From: Cupriavidus plantarum
GTDB taxonomy: Bacteria > Pseudomonadota > Gammaproteobacteria > Burkholderiales > Burkholderiaceae
Direction of reading: 5' to 3'
NCBI RefSeq assembly: GCF_905397285.1
Contig: NZ_CAJPUX010000008.1
Coordinates: 28,666 to 92,665, forward strand
Length of the DNA stretch: 64,000 nt
Shown one piece after another: positions 34,561 to 44,200 of the stretch (within the stretch, counting starts at the first letter, position 1; each line of letters begins with the position of its first letter). A program made the position numbers and the translations under genes. The notes under the pieces were generated by a model that searched no databases, was not told where the DNA came from, and saw nothing but the letters and a program-made list of their open reading frames with translations.

Positions 34561-34702
34561 AGCGGCTCATCGATCGCGCGCCGCCTATCGCGCTGATTGG
34601 AAATCGGTATTGGAGTGAATCCCCGATGCGGGGCTACATTGCCCATGCTCCGTCGCACGACGCTGCATTCTCAATGTCGAGTCCCCATCGAACGGAAACT
34701 CC

Positions 34703-36235
34703 ATGCACAACCCAAAAAAAACATCACTGCGTGCCGCACTCTCCCTCGCGCTTGCCGCATCCATTCCCCTCGCACATGCGCAACTGACGCGCGATAACGG
34801 CTCGCCGGTCGGCGACAACCAGAATTCGCAGACCGCAGGCCCCAATGGCCCCGTCCTGCTGCAGGACTCCCATCTGATCGAGAAACTGCAGCGCTTCGAC
34901 CGAGAGCGGATTCCGGAGCGCGTGGTCCACGCGCGTGGCACGGGCGCGTTCGGCGAGTTCGTCCCGACGGCCGACATCAGCGATCTTTCCGTTGCGCAGG
35001 TCTTCACGCCCGGCACCAGGACGCCTGTGTTCGTGCGGTTTTCCACGGTGATGGGCTATCGCGGCTCCCCCGAACAGGCGCGCGATCCGCGCGGTTTCGC
35101 GATCAAGTTCTACACGCAGCAGGGCAACTGGGACATGGTCGGCATCAACTGGCCGATTTTCTTCATCCGCGACGCGATCAAGTTTCCGGACTTCGTGCAC
35201 GCCAACAAGCCAAGCGCCGTCACGGGCGTGCAGGACGCCGATCTGGCTTTCGACTTCTTTGCGCACACGCCCGAAGCCACGAACATGCTGACGCACCTGT
35301 ACAGCACCGCCGGCATGCCGGACTCGTATCGCAAGATGGACGGTTTTGGCGTCCATGCGTTCAAGCTGGTCAATGCGCGCGGCGAAGTGCACTACGTCAA
35401 GTTTCACTGGAAGAGCCAGCAAGGCATCCACGGCCTGCGTCCCAACGAGATTGCCGCGTCCATCGGCAAGGACTGGAACGTGACGACCAACGACCTGTAC
35501 GGCGCGATCGGCAAGGGCGACTTCCCGAAATGGGATCTGTACATCCAGGTGCTCAAGCCGTCGGAACTGCAGCAGTTCGACTTCGATGCGCTGGATGACA
35601 CCAAGGAATGGGTAGGCGTGCCGGAGCGCAAGGTCGGCACGATGGTGCTGAACCGCGTGCCCGACAATTACTTCGAGAGCACCGAAGAGTCAGCTTTCGC
35701 GCCGTCGCGCCTCGTGCCGGGCATCGAGCTGTCCGAGGACCGCATGCTGCAGGGCCGCGGCTTCTCGTATGCGGATACGCAGATGTACCGCCTCGGCGCG
35801 AACTTCAATTCGCTGCCCATCAACAAGCCGCTCGTTCCGGTGCGCAACAACAATCAGGACGGCGCGATGAACGCCAGCGGGCGCACCGGCGAAGTCAACT
35901 ACGAGCCGTCGGGTATCGCGGAAATCGGTCAGGACGCCAAGTACAAGTATTCGAACCTGCCGCTGTCGGGCACCACGCAGCAACGCGCGATCGACAAGAA
36001 GCAGCCGTTCAGGCAAGCGGGCGTGTACTTCCGCTCGTTGTCGGAGCAGGACAAGGCTGACCTCGTCACCGCGCTGTCGGCGGATCTGCGTCACGTTCGC
36101 AACCAGGCCAATCTCTACACCATGCTGTCGTACTTCAACAAGGCGGATAGCGGCTTTGGCACGCGGCTCGTGAAGGCGCTCGATGCCGATGGCGCGAAGG
36201 TCAAGGCGCTGTCGGACAAGCTCACGGACGATTGA
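34703..36235 (+). CDS. katB: Exported monofunctional catalase KatB
   Basis: The 510-residue haem catalase has a signal peptide (about 1-26, AHAQ). The catalytic His76 is in VVHARGTG, the Asn in the VGINWPIFFIRD block is conserved, and the haem-ligand Tyr lies in RGFSYADTQMYRLG. It should destroy peroxide in the periplasm. It is followed 4 bp later by the ankyrin lipoprotein gene, the same order as katB-ankB of Pseudomonas aeruginosa. A weak CTAT-N7-ATTG-N7-GTAT arrangement near 34585-34610 could be a poor OxyR site. Confidence 0.93.
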   Translation: MHNPKKTSLRAALSLALAASIPLAHAQLTRDNGSPVGDNQNSQTAGPNGPVLLQDSHLIEKLQRFDRERIPERVVHARGTGAFGEFVPTADISDLSVAQVFTPGTRTPVFVRFSTVMGYRGSPEQARDPRGFAIKFYTQQGNWDMVGINWPIFFIRDAIKFPDFVHANKPSAVTGVQDADLAFDFFAHTPEATNMLTHLYSTAGMPDSYRKMDGFGVHAFKLVNARGEVHYVKFHWKSQQGIHGLRPNEIAASIGKDWNVTTNDLYGAIGKGDFPKWDLYIQVLKPSELQQFDFDALDDTKEWVGVPERKVGTMVLNRVPDNYFESTEESAFAPSRLVPGIELSEDRMLQGRGFSYADTQMYRLGANFNSLPINKPLVPVRNNNQDGAMNASGRTGEVNYEPSGIAEIGQDAKYKYSNLPLSGTTQQRAIDKKQPFRQAGVYFRSLSEQDKADLVTALSADLRHVRNQANLYTMLSYFNKADSGFGTRLVKALDADGAKVKALSDKLTDD

Positions 36236-36239
36236 CGCC

Positions 36240-36848
36240 ATGCGCGCGCAGACACGGCAAATACTCACGGCCGCCGCGCTCTGCGCGTCGGTGTGGCTCG
36301 GCGGGTGCGCGGCGTCCAAACCCGTCGAAGCCCCGCCGCTCGTCCCCGGCGAACGCGTCAGCGCGAGCCAGTTCGACGGTTACTGGTTCGACGCCGCGCG
36401 CCAGGGGCGATGGGACGTGCTGGACAGCCTGCTGCAGGCCGGTTACCCGATCGACCGCGCCAATGCGCGCGGCTTCACGGCCATCATCCTCGCGGCCTAC
36501 AACGGGCACCCCGACACCGTGCGGAAGCTGATGCAGGCCGGCGCGGACGCCTGCCTGGGCGACCGCAGCGGCAATACGGCGCTGATGGGCGCACTGTTCA
36601 AGGGTGAGATGGACACGGCAAAGGTGTTGCTCGATGCGCGCTGCGATCCCAATCAGGAGAACAACAGCGGGGAGACCGCGCTGACGTTCGCCACGCTCTT
36701 CGGCCGCTATACGATCATGCCGTCGCTGATCGCGCATGGCGCCGATCCGAACCACGAGAGCGCGCGCGGCAATACGCCGATGCGCACAGCGCAGACACAG
36801 GGCAACACGCAGGCGGAAGCCGTGCTCAAGCGCCTCGGCGCGGATTGA
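36240..36848 (+). CDS. ankB: Ankyrin-repeat lipoprotein AnkB
   Basis: The 202-residue protein begins with a lipoprotein signal whose lipobox LGGC places Cys23 as the modified residue. It then has about four ankyrin repeats (from about 55 to 200, for example GFTAIILAAYNGHPDTVRKLMQ and GNTALMGALFKGEMD). In P. aeruginosa AnkB is needed for full activity of KatB, probably by protecting or assembling it at the membrane. Coupling to katB supports the same role here. I chose ATG 36240; an upstream ATG in katB is unlikely. Confidence 0.85.
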   Translation: MRAQTRQILTAAALCASVWLGGCAASKPVEAPPLVPGERVSASQFDGYWFDAARQGRWDVLDSLLQAGYPIDRANARGFTAIILAAYNGHPDTVRKLMQAGADACLGDRSGNTALMGALFKGEMDTAKVLLDARCDPNQENNSGETALTFATLFGRYTIMPSLIAHGADPNHESARGNTPMRTAQTQGNTQAEAVLKRLGAD

Positions 36849-36850
36849 CG

Positions 36851-37306
36851 CTACCGCAGCAATATCAGCCGCGGCACGGCATCCTCGCCACTCCACACGA
36901 CCGCGTTCTGACCGAAGCGCGCGCCTAGCACGCGCGCTTCGTCCAGCGGCAGCCCCAATACCAGATAGCTCTCTTCCCCGGGCCACCCGTTGTTGGGATG
37001 CTGCCCCACTCCGGGCACCGCAACCAGCCCGCGCCGCGCCAGCGCCTGAGCCAGTTCCAGCTGACGCGCCGCGTTGCGCGCGGGCGCCAGCGACTCGCTA
37101 TACGGATTCCACGCCGTCACGAACGCGCTGCATGCCACGCCATGTTGACGATGCAAGGCCTCCAGCGCCGCAGACCGCGCGCCCACCTTCAGCACGCACG
37201 GCGTGTCGCCACCGACGCGGTACTCGGTTTCGAGATACGCATCGATGACGTCGCGCGGGATCCGCGACGGGGTGCTGTGAAGAATGCTGTGAAATTCCGA
37301 TGACAT
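36851..37306 (-). CDS. DUF3293-family protein
   Basis: The 151-residue protein matches DUF3293: the conserved SAFVTAWNPYSE block, QLELAQALARRG, and PNNGWPGEESYLVLGL. The function of the family is unknown. I chose ATG 37306, since upstream in-frame sequence is low-complexity. It converges on ankB with 2 bp between. Confidence 0.78.
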   Translation of the reverse strand: MSSEFHSILHSTPSRIPRDVIDAYLETEYRVGGDTPCVLKVGARSAALEALHRQHGVACSAFVTAWNPYSESLAPARNAARQLELAQALARRGLVAVPGVGQHPNNGWPGEESYLVLGLPLDEARVLGARFGQNAVVWSGEDAVPRLILLR

Positions 37307-37549
37307 GCTGGCCTCCATGCGGACCCAGCGTGGCATGTCCGCGGAGTTCGCGTCAAGCGGTACGGGACGGCACGCCATCATGCGTTTTTCCGCATCGCCA
37401 CAATTTTTTGCAAAGACCGCCATCAGGTTCCGCGACGCCGCGCCGTTAGGAAGTGGGTCCCAGGCGCCCGGGAAACGCATGGGCCGCACGCGATGCGCCG
37501 GCTACCGGGTGCCGCGCCATGGGACATCCCTCCCCCTTTGCAAACGTTC

Positions 37550-38215
37550 ATGAAGCAGGCTCACTTTCTGTCCGCCACAGCCGCCATCACCCTTGCCATG
37601 GCGCTGGGCTCCCCCGGGGCGCATGCGCACGAGATCTACGCCGGCATCGGCACGGAAGGCGTTGGCGCGGGCTTCGCCTACGCACTCGACGATCGCTTCA
37701 ACGCGCGCGCGGAGATCAACGGCTTTGCGTTGAGCCGCAGCTTCACGGCGGGCGACCTTTCGTACGACGCACGCGCTACGCTGCTGCACGGCGGCCTGTA
37801 TGCGGACTGGTTTCCGGCGCCGCAAACCGCGCCGTTCCGCTTCGTCATCGGCGCACTGATCGGCGACGATCATGTCAATGCCACGGCCACGAGCACCAAT
37901 GGCACGTACAACATCAACGGCGTGGTGGTGGCCGCCAACGGTGAAACCGTCACCGCGCGCGCCCGCTACCCGACGGTGCGCCCATACCTGGGTATCGGCT
38001 TCGGCCACACCCCGAATGGCAAGCCGGGCTTCGGCATGTACTTCGATGCGGGCGTGACCTACGGCCGTCCGCGCGTCTCGCTCAACGTGCCCGACTCCAT
38101 CGCGGCGCAGGTGGGCCAGGCGAACATCGATGCGGAACGCCAGGAACTGCAAGACAAGGCGAACCGCCTGCGCTTTTACCCGATCGTCAAGATCGGCGTG
38201 ACCTACCGGTTCTGA
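37550..38215 (+). CDS. Outer-membrane beta-barrel protein, uncharacterised
   Basis: The 221-residue protein has a signal peptide (about 1-26, AHAHE), alternating hydrophobic strands through the whole length, and ends in YRF, the C-terminal signature of outer-membrane barrels. It looks like a small 8- to 10-strand barrel, but I cannot assign a named family. I chose ATG 37550; an upstream in-frame ATG adds Pro/Arg-rich sequence before the signal peptide. Confidence 0.7.
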   Translation: MKQAHFLSATAAITLAMALGSPGAHAHEIYAGIGTEGVGAGFAYALDDRFNARAEINGFALSRSFTAGDLSYDARATLLHGGLYADWFPAPQTAPFRFVIGALIGDDHVNATATSTNGTYNINGVVVAANGETVTARARYPTVRPYLGIGFGHTPNGKPGFGMYFDAGVTYGRPRVSLNVPDSIAAQVGQANIDAERQELQDKANRLRFYPIVKIGVTYRF

Positions 38216-38237
38216 GCGGCGCGCATATCAGCGCATA

Positions 38238-39206
38238 TCAGGACGCCGTGACGGCGCTGTTGCGCCATACCAGCGGCGGCCGGCCGACAAAGCGCTTGAA
38301 CACCGTGGTGAAGTGCGCCTGCGAGCGGAAGCCGCAGTGCATGGCCACGTCGAGCACCGAGCACTGCTCGCGGCGCAGGATCTCCTGCGCCAGCTCCACG
38401 CGCCGGCGCTGGACGAACTCCTGCGGCCGCACCCCAGTCGCGCGCCGGAACTGCGCGGCGAAGTACATGCGCGTGAGCCCCACGCTGCGCGCGATCTCCT
38501 CGAGCGTCAGCGGCCGCGACAGATGCGCGTCGATGAACTCGATTGCCCGACGCAACCGCCACTGCGGCAGTGGCGACAGCTGCCGCGATGGCGATGACGA
38601 TGGCGATGGCGATGGCGATTTCCCCGACATGATGCGCGCCATGATCGACTGCGAGAAATGCTGCGCCACCAGGCGCGCAACAATCGCAGTGGTAACGCTT
38701 TCGCAGAACATGTGGCTGACGGTCGCATCGTTCGCATGCGCGAGCGCGAGGGCCTGCGCGAGCCGTTCGACGGTCGGGTCCGCGAACGCGCGCGGGTCGT
38801 CGAGTACGATGGGCCCGTCGTGCGGCTGGCCAAAACGCGCCTCATAGCACTTGGCCAGCACACCCTGTGGCACGAACAGATGCAGCACGTCGTAGGCCGT
38901 GTGGAAGGTCGCGCTTACGGGCGTGCCCGGCGCGGTGATCTGGATCATGCCGGCGGGCACGCGGCCGTCGCACACGACCTGCCCATTCGACACGAACCGC
39001 ACGCTGGCGCCGCGCAGCGTCAGCGCCACGCAATGCAGGCCGTCATGCCCGGCATGGGAGACATCCACCGCCTCCGTCACCGCGGCATCGGTCCAGCGCG
39101 CCACAAGCACCCGGGAGAGGCCGCCCGTTGCGCCACGCACGTCACGCCATTCCCCCGCCCGGAAGACCGCGCCTTCGCGCGGCGCATCGATGTTGAAAGC
39201 AGTCAT
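38238..39206 (-). CDS. AraC-family transcriptional regulator
   Basis: The 322-residue protein has an N-terminal sensor region (about 1-195) and a C-terminal AraC DNA-binding domain (about 220-315, with SVGLTRMYFAAQFRRATG and DVAMHCGFRSQAHFTTVFKRFVG). The two are joined by a Ser/Pro repeat linker around 200-215, encoded by short GATGGC repeats. It is divergent from an SDR gene; the gap holds 21-bp-phased direct repeats. Upstream in-frame sequence to 39458 is not used. Confidence 0.88.
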   Translation of the reverse strand: MTAFNIDAPREGAVFRAGEWRDVRGATGGLSRVLVARWTDAAVTEAVDVSHAGHDGLHCVALTLRGASVRFVSNGQVVCDGRVPAGMIQITAPGTPVSATFHTAYDVLHLFVPQGVLAKCYEARFGQPHDGPIVLDDPRAFADPTVERLAQALALAHANDATVSHMFCESVTTAIVARLVAQHFSQSIMARIMSGKSPSPSPSSSPSRQLSPLPQWRLRRAIEFIDAHLSRPLTLEEIARSVGLTRMYFAAQFRRATGVRPQEFVQRRRVELAQEILRREQCSVLDVAMHCGFRSQAHFTTVFKRFVGRPPLVWRNSAVTAS

Positions 39207-39292
39207 GTTGTGGTATCCCCCTGGTCGCACACGCCGGTCATGCCGGCACAACGATTGCAAAGGTAACCACCCCGCCGCGACCGCACCATTCT

Positions 39293-39341
39293 GCCTTGGT
39301 TCGCGGAACTCATGCCTTGGCGTGCCGCACTCATACCTCGG
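39293..39341. promoter_or_regulatory. Three 21-bp-phased direct repeats (AraC-type binding sites)
   Basis: GCCTTGG starts at 39293 and 39314 and ACCTCGG at 39335, exactly 21 bp apart each time. The second and third copies extend to ACTCAT-(G/A)-CCTYGG. Direct repeats on one helical face, two turns apart, are the usual AraC-family binding pattern. They lie between the divergent AraC and SDR genes. Confidence 0.55.
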
Positions 39342-39456
39342 CACAAGATGCCCCACGGCGCGTTTCATACACGAAATCCGCGCTGCGAATACGAAAGCCG
39401 AGGCGCCGCGCTGCTCATAGCCTGAACGCACCTTACCTGCCCATAAAGGTGTGAAC

Positions 39457-40206
39457 ATGGCCTCGTCCAGACTGGAAGGCGCCTATGTGCGCGGATTTCC
39501 GCAACAGACCGCCATCGTCACGGGCGCCGCGCGCGGCATCGGTGCCGCGATGGCGCGCAAGCTCGCGGCGCAAGGCCTCAGCGTCGTCGTGAATCATCCC
39601 ATCGACGATGACGCGGCCCAGCGCGTCGTCGCCGCCATCCGCGACGGCGGCGGGCGCGCGATTGCCGTGCGCGCGGACGTCTCCCATCGCGACGCGTTCG
39701 AGCATCTGTTCGACGAAGCCACCGCGGCATTCGGCGGCGTCGACGTGCTGGTGAACAACGCCGGCCTGGCGAGCAACATGCCGATCGGCCGCATCGACGA
39801 ACTGACCTTCGACCGCATGTTCGCCATCAACGTGCGCGGCGTCCTCAACGGCCTCAAGCTGGCCGCCGAACGCATGCGCGACAATGGCCGCATCGTCAAC
39901 ATCTCGACCAGCGTCGCGGGGATGTCGCCGGCAGGCTACGGCTCATACTGCGCGTCCAAAGCCGCCGTGGAAGCCCTCACCCGCAGCCTCTCGAAAGAGC
40001 TTGGCCCGCGCGGCATCCGGGTCAACGCGGTGGCCCCCGGTCCTACCGGCGACGGGTTGCTCACTCACATGAGCGACCTGACCACGCCTCTCGGGCGCAT
40101 CGCCGAACTGGAAGACATCGCAGAGGTAGTCGCCTTCCTGGTCAGCGACAGCGCTGGGTGGATCAACGGCCAGTCCGTCCGCGTGAACGGCGGCATACTC
40201 TCTTGA
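39457..40206 (+). CDS. SDR-family NAD(P)-dependent oxidoreductase
   Basis: The 249-residue protein is a classical SDR: TGAARGIG (22-29), NNAG (100-103), and Tyr164/Lys168 in SYCASK. It resembles the 3-oxoacyl-ACP reductase subgroup. A GTG at 39451 is an alternative start two codons upstream. It is divergent from an AraC regulator and convergent with a LysR gene, and its substrate is unknown. The 21-bp repeats upstream suggest AraC activation. Confidence 0.9.
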   Translation: MASSRLEGAYVRGFPQQTAIVTGAARGIGAAMARKLAAQGLSVVVNHPIDDDAAQRVVAAIRDGGGRAIAVRADVSHRDAFEHLFDEATAAFGGVDVLVNNAGLASNMPIGRIDELTFDRMFAINVRGVLNGLKLAAERMRDNGRIVNISTSVAGMSPAGYGSYCASKAAVEALTRSLSKELGPRGIRVNAVAPGPTGDGLLTHMSDLTTPLGRIAELEDIAEVVAFLVSDSAGWINGQSVRVNGGILS

Positions 40207-40231
40207 CGCGGCCTGGCGCGCCATGGCCGGT

Positions 40232-41137
40232 CTATACGACATCCCGCAGCGCCAGCCCCAGAAAGTCCCGCAGCATACGCACCGTATCGCTCGCCTCGGC
40301 GCCGAGCTTCCACACCACGCCGACGTCCATCGACGGCACCCGGTCGGCCAGGGCGCGGCGGACGATGCGCTGGCCTTCGAGCGACCAGGGACGATAGACG
40401 AGGTCCGAGAGGATCGCCACGCCGCGCCCCGAGGCGACGAGGCTGCGGACGGCCTCGATCGAGCAGCTCTGGTACCGGATGGCGGGCGCGAGTCCATACT
40501 GCCCCCAATACTTGATCACCGTCGAGATATGCTCGTCCATGTCGAGCAGGATGTAGTCGTGCCGCGCCACGTCGGCAAGATGGATCTCCGCGCGCTGCAT
40601 CAGCGGATGGTCGGGATGTCCCCATAACTGCCGGGGCGAGCGCAGCAGCGTCTCGCACCCGATATGGTCCATTGCCGGCAGATTCGACACGAGCAGCAGC
40701 GCGATGTCGATTTCCCCCGCGTGAATCCCCCGCTCGACATCGTCCCGCTCGCGCTCCACGATCTGCAATTCGAGCCGCGGAAATTTCTGCTCCACCGCCT
40801 GCAGCAGCCGCGGTAACACATAAGCGGTGATGGTCTCCGTCACGCCCACACGCACCACGCCCGCCAGCGGCATCGGCCGCACGCTTGCGGCCGTCACCGC
40901 CTCCTGCACCGACTGCTCGATCTGCTGCGCATGCCGGAGTAACCGGATACCGGCCTCGGTAAGGCGTACGCCCGACGCATGGCGCGTAAACAAGGCCGCC
41001 CCCACGATCTCCTCGAGCCCCTTCAGCGACGCGGTCATCGACGATTGCGAGACATGGCACCGAAGTGCCGCGCGGGAGACCTGCCCGGTCTCGGCGATCG
41101 CCACAAAGTACTGGAGTTGCTTGAGGGTGGGGAGCAT
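40232..41137 (-). CDS. LysR-family transcriptional regulator
   Basis: The 301-residue protein has the LysR HTH (about 1-60, QLQYFVAIAETGQVSRAA) and an effector domain (about 88-290). It is divergent from the molybdopterin oxidoreductase fusion gene, with 109 bp between and an ATT-N11-AAT box in the gap, so it is the likely regulator of the whole 41.2-48.1 kb cluster. Effector unknown. Confidence 0.9.
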   Translation of the reverse strand: MLPTLKQLQYFVAIAETGQVSRAALRCHVSQSSMTASLKGLEEIVGAALFTRHASGVRLTEAGIRLLRHAQQIEQSVQEAVTAASVRPMPLAGVVRVGVTETITAYVLPRLLQAVEQKFPRLELQIVERERDDVERGIHAGEIDIALLLVSNLPAMDHIGCETLLRSPRQLWGHPDHPLMQRAEIHLADVARHDYILLDMDEHISTVIKYWGQYGLAPAIRYQSCSIEAVRSLVASGRGVAILSDLVYRPWSLEGQRIVRRALADRVPSMDVGVVWKLGAEASDTVRMLRDFLGLALRDVV

Positions 41138-41157
41138 CGAAAAAACCGATATTACGA

Positions 41158-41181
41158 TTTCAGAACTATGAATTAGAAATA
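41158..41181. promoter_or_regulatory. LysR box between LysR and the Mo-enzyme fusion gene
   Basis: ATT (41158-41160) and AAT (41172-41174) are separated by 11 bases, the T-N11-A pattern. A second, overlapping inverted repeat is ATTTC (41158-41162) and GAAAT (41177-41181). The region is AT-rich relative to its surroundings, as expected for a divergent promoter. Confidence 0.5.
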
Positions 41182-41246
41182 CCTGCCCATGCTAGCTAGC
41201 ATCGAACCCGCAGACAAGTCAGCAAGACGTGGAGGAAAGGTCCGGA

Positions 41247-44200
41247 ATGGCAGTCGAAAAAAAGGGGTTCTGCACACTGTGCCGCTCCCGATGCGGGACG
41301 ATCAACGTGGTCGACGGCGACACCCTCGTCGAGGTACGCCCCGATCCCACGCATCCCACCGGCCGCGCGATGTGCCTCAAAGGCAAATCCGCGCCCGAAC
41401 TCGTCCACAGCGCCGACCGCGTCCTCCACCCCATGCGCCGGACGCGCCCCAAGGGCGCCGCCGACGCGGGCTGGGAACGCATTTCGTGGGAAGACGCGTT
41501 GACCGAGGTCGCCACGCGCCTCGCAGCTGTCCGCGAACGCGGGAACCCGGAGTCGGTGGCGTTCGCGGTCACGACGCCCAGCGGCACGCCCCTGACCGAC
41601 AGCATCGACTGGATCGAACGTTTCGTCCGCGGCTACGGCAGTCCCAACATCATCTATGCCACCGAAATCTGCAACTGGCACAAGGACTTCGCGCATGTCT
41701 TCACATTCGGCTGCGGCATTCCCACGGCCGACTACACCAAGGCGGAACTGATCCTGCTGTGGGGTCACAACCCCACCAACACATGGCTGGCCCAGGCGGA
41801 AGCCATCGGCACGGGCCGCGCGGCCGGCGCGCGCATGATCGTCGTGGACCCGCGCCGCACGGCGCTGGCGGGGCAAGCCGACCAATGGCTCCGCGTGAAG
41901 CCCGGCACCGATGCCGCGCTCGCGATGGCCATTGCCAACCTGCTGATCGAGGCCAACGCATTCGACGCCGAATTCGTGCGCCGCTGGAGCAACGGTCCCC
42001 TGCTCGTGCGCGGCGATAACGGCCACTTCGTGCGCGGCCGCGATGTCGGCTTCGCGGGCGGCGATGCCGATGCCTTCGTCGCATGGGACGCCGTGGCGGG
42101 CGAGCCCGTCGTGCATCCGCGCAACGAGGGTCTGGAACGTATCGCACTGCGCGGCACGTTCGCATTGCACCTCGAAGACGCCGGCACAGAGGTCTTGTGT
42201 GAACCCGCCTTCGAACGCTATGCCCGGGCCTGCGCGCAGTATCCCGTCGACGTGGCCGCAAGCCTCACGTGGATCCCCGAAGGGGACATCCGCCACGCCG
42301 CGAGCCTGATCGGTTCGGCGATCGGTGCCGATAAACGCATCGCCTATCACGCATGGTCCGGCGTCGGCCAGCACGAAAACGCCACGCAGACCGAACGCGC
42401 GATCGCGTGCCTGTACGCGCTGACGGGCAGCTTCGACGTCGACGGCGGCAACCGCATCCACCGCAAGCCACCGCACCAGCCCGTCAACGGCCTCGATCTC
42501 CTGACCGAAGCGCAACACGCCAAGGCCCTCGGCATCGCGGAACGTCCCCTTGGGCCCGCCGCCAACGGATGGGTCACGGGGCGCGACTTCTATCACGCCG
42601 TACTGGATGCAAAGCCCTATCGCGTGGACACGCTCGTCGCGTTCGGGACCAACCTGCTCATGTCGCAGCCCGACGTCGAACTGGGCGACCGCGCGCTGCG
42701 CGCGCTGGACTTCCACGTGCACTGCGACCTGTTCATGACGCCGAGCGCGCAATACGCGGACATTTTCCTGCCCATCAATACACCGTGGGAGCGCGAAGGC
42801 CTGCGCATCGGCTTCGAGATCACCGCCGAAGCCGACCAGTTGATCCAGCTGCGGCAGCGCATGGTGCCACCGCGCGGCGAGTCGCGCGCGGACAACGATA
42901 TCGTGTTCGACCTCGCCACGCGCATCGGCATGGGCGATCTGTTCTTCGACGGCAGCCTCGAACGCGGATGGAACCATATGCTGGCCCCATCCGGCGTCGA
43001 TGTCGCGGCATTGCGCGGGCATCCTGAAGGGATCCGCATCCCGACGACGTCGGCGGAGCGCAAATACCGCACGCAACCGAAGCCGTTCGCCACGCCAACC
43101 GGACTCGTCGAACTGTATTCGGAACGCCTGCTCGCGCATGGCTATGCGCCGCTTCCCGCCTACGAAGTCCACCGCACAGACGACGACGTGGACTTCCCCC
43201 TTGTCATGACGTCGGCAAAGAGCGGCTACTACTGTCACAGCCAGCACCGCGGCAATGCCTCCCTGCGCCGCCGCGCCATGCGCCCCTCGATCGACTTGTC
43301 CGGGGAGCTCGCGCGATCCCTCGGCGTCGAGCCCGGCGATCTCGTACGCGTGACGACGCCGGGCGGCATGGCCACCTTCATCGCCCGCATCGACCCCGCC
43401 TTGCATCCCGCCGTGGTCGTCGGCGAATATGGCTGGTGGCAGGCCTGCGACGCACTGGGCCAGCCCGGCTATGACACGCTCGGCGGCCGCCACAGCAACT
43501 ACAACGCACTCGTCGGCGGCGAACGTCAGGATCCCGTCAGCGGCTCCACGCCGCTGCGCGCCTATTGCTGCCGCGTGGAAATCGATCCCGCCTTCGATCG
43601 CCGCCGCGCTTGGGAAGGCTTCCGTCCGTTCCGCGTGGCCGCGCTGGCGAAGGAAGCCAGCGACGTCACCACGGTACGCATGGAAGCCCTCGACGGCGGG
43701 CTGCTCCCCGATTTCTCGCCGGGTCAGCACATCACGATTCGCCTGCGCACCCGCGCAGGTACCGATGTCATCCGCTCCTACTCGCTGACGGGGCCCGCCG
43801 CGGTCGGCAACCGCCGGCACTACAGCATCTCCGTGCGCCGCGCGTCCGGCGTGACCGCCGACGGCATGCGCGTCGACGGCATCGCCTCCACGCATATCAA
43901 CGGCACGCTCGCCATCGGCGATGTCGTGGATCTGCGCGCGCCGTCGGGCACGTTCGTCATGCCGCGCCAGACCGGCCGTCCGCTGATCCTCGTGGCCGGC
44001 GGCATCGGCATCACGCCGTTCATGAACCTGCTCGAATCGCTCGTTGGGGAGGCCGCCTCCCCGCGCATCGTGCTGCTCTATGCCAACCGTCATCGCGCGA
44101 CGCATGCCTTCCGCGAGAGACTGCAAAACCTGCGGGTGGCGCTCCCCTCGCTATCGGTGATCGACTACTACGAGCAGCCCGGCGCCGACGATATCCCCGG

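Noticed and set aside
41196..44126. 976-residue open frame on the minus strand, antisense to the Mo-fusion gene
   Set aside because: It is a long shadow frame produced by high GC; the composition is Arg/His/Gly-rich with no recognisable domain, and the plus-strand frame has clear cofactor motifs.
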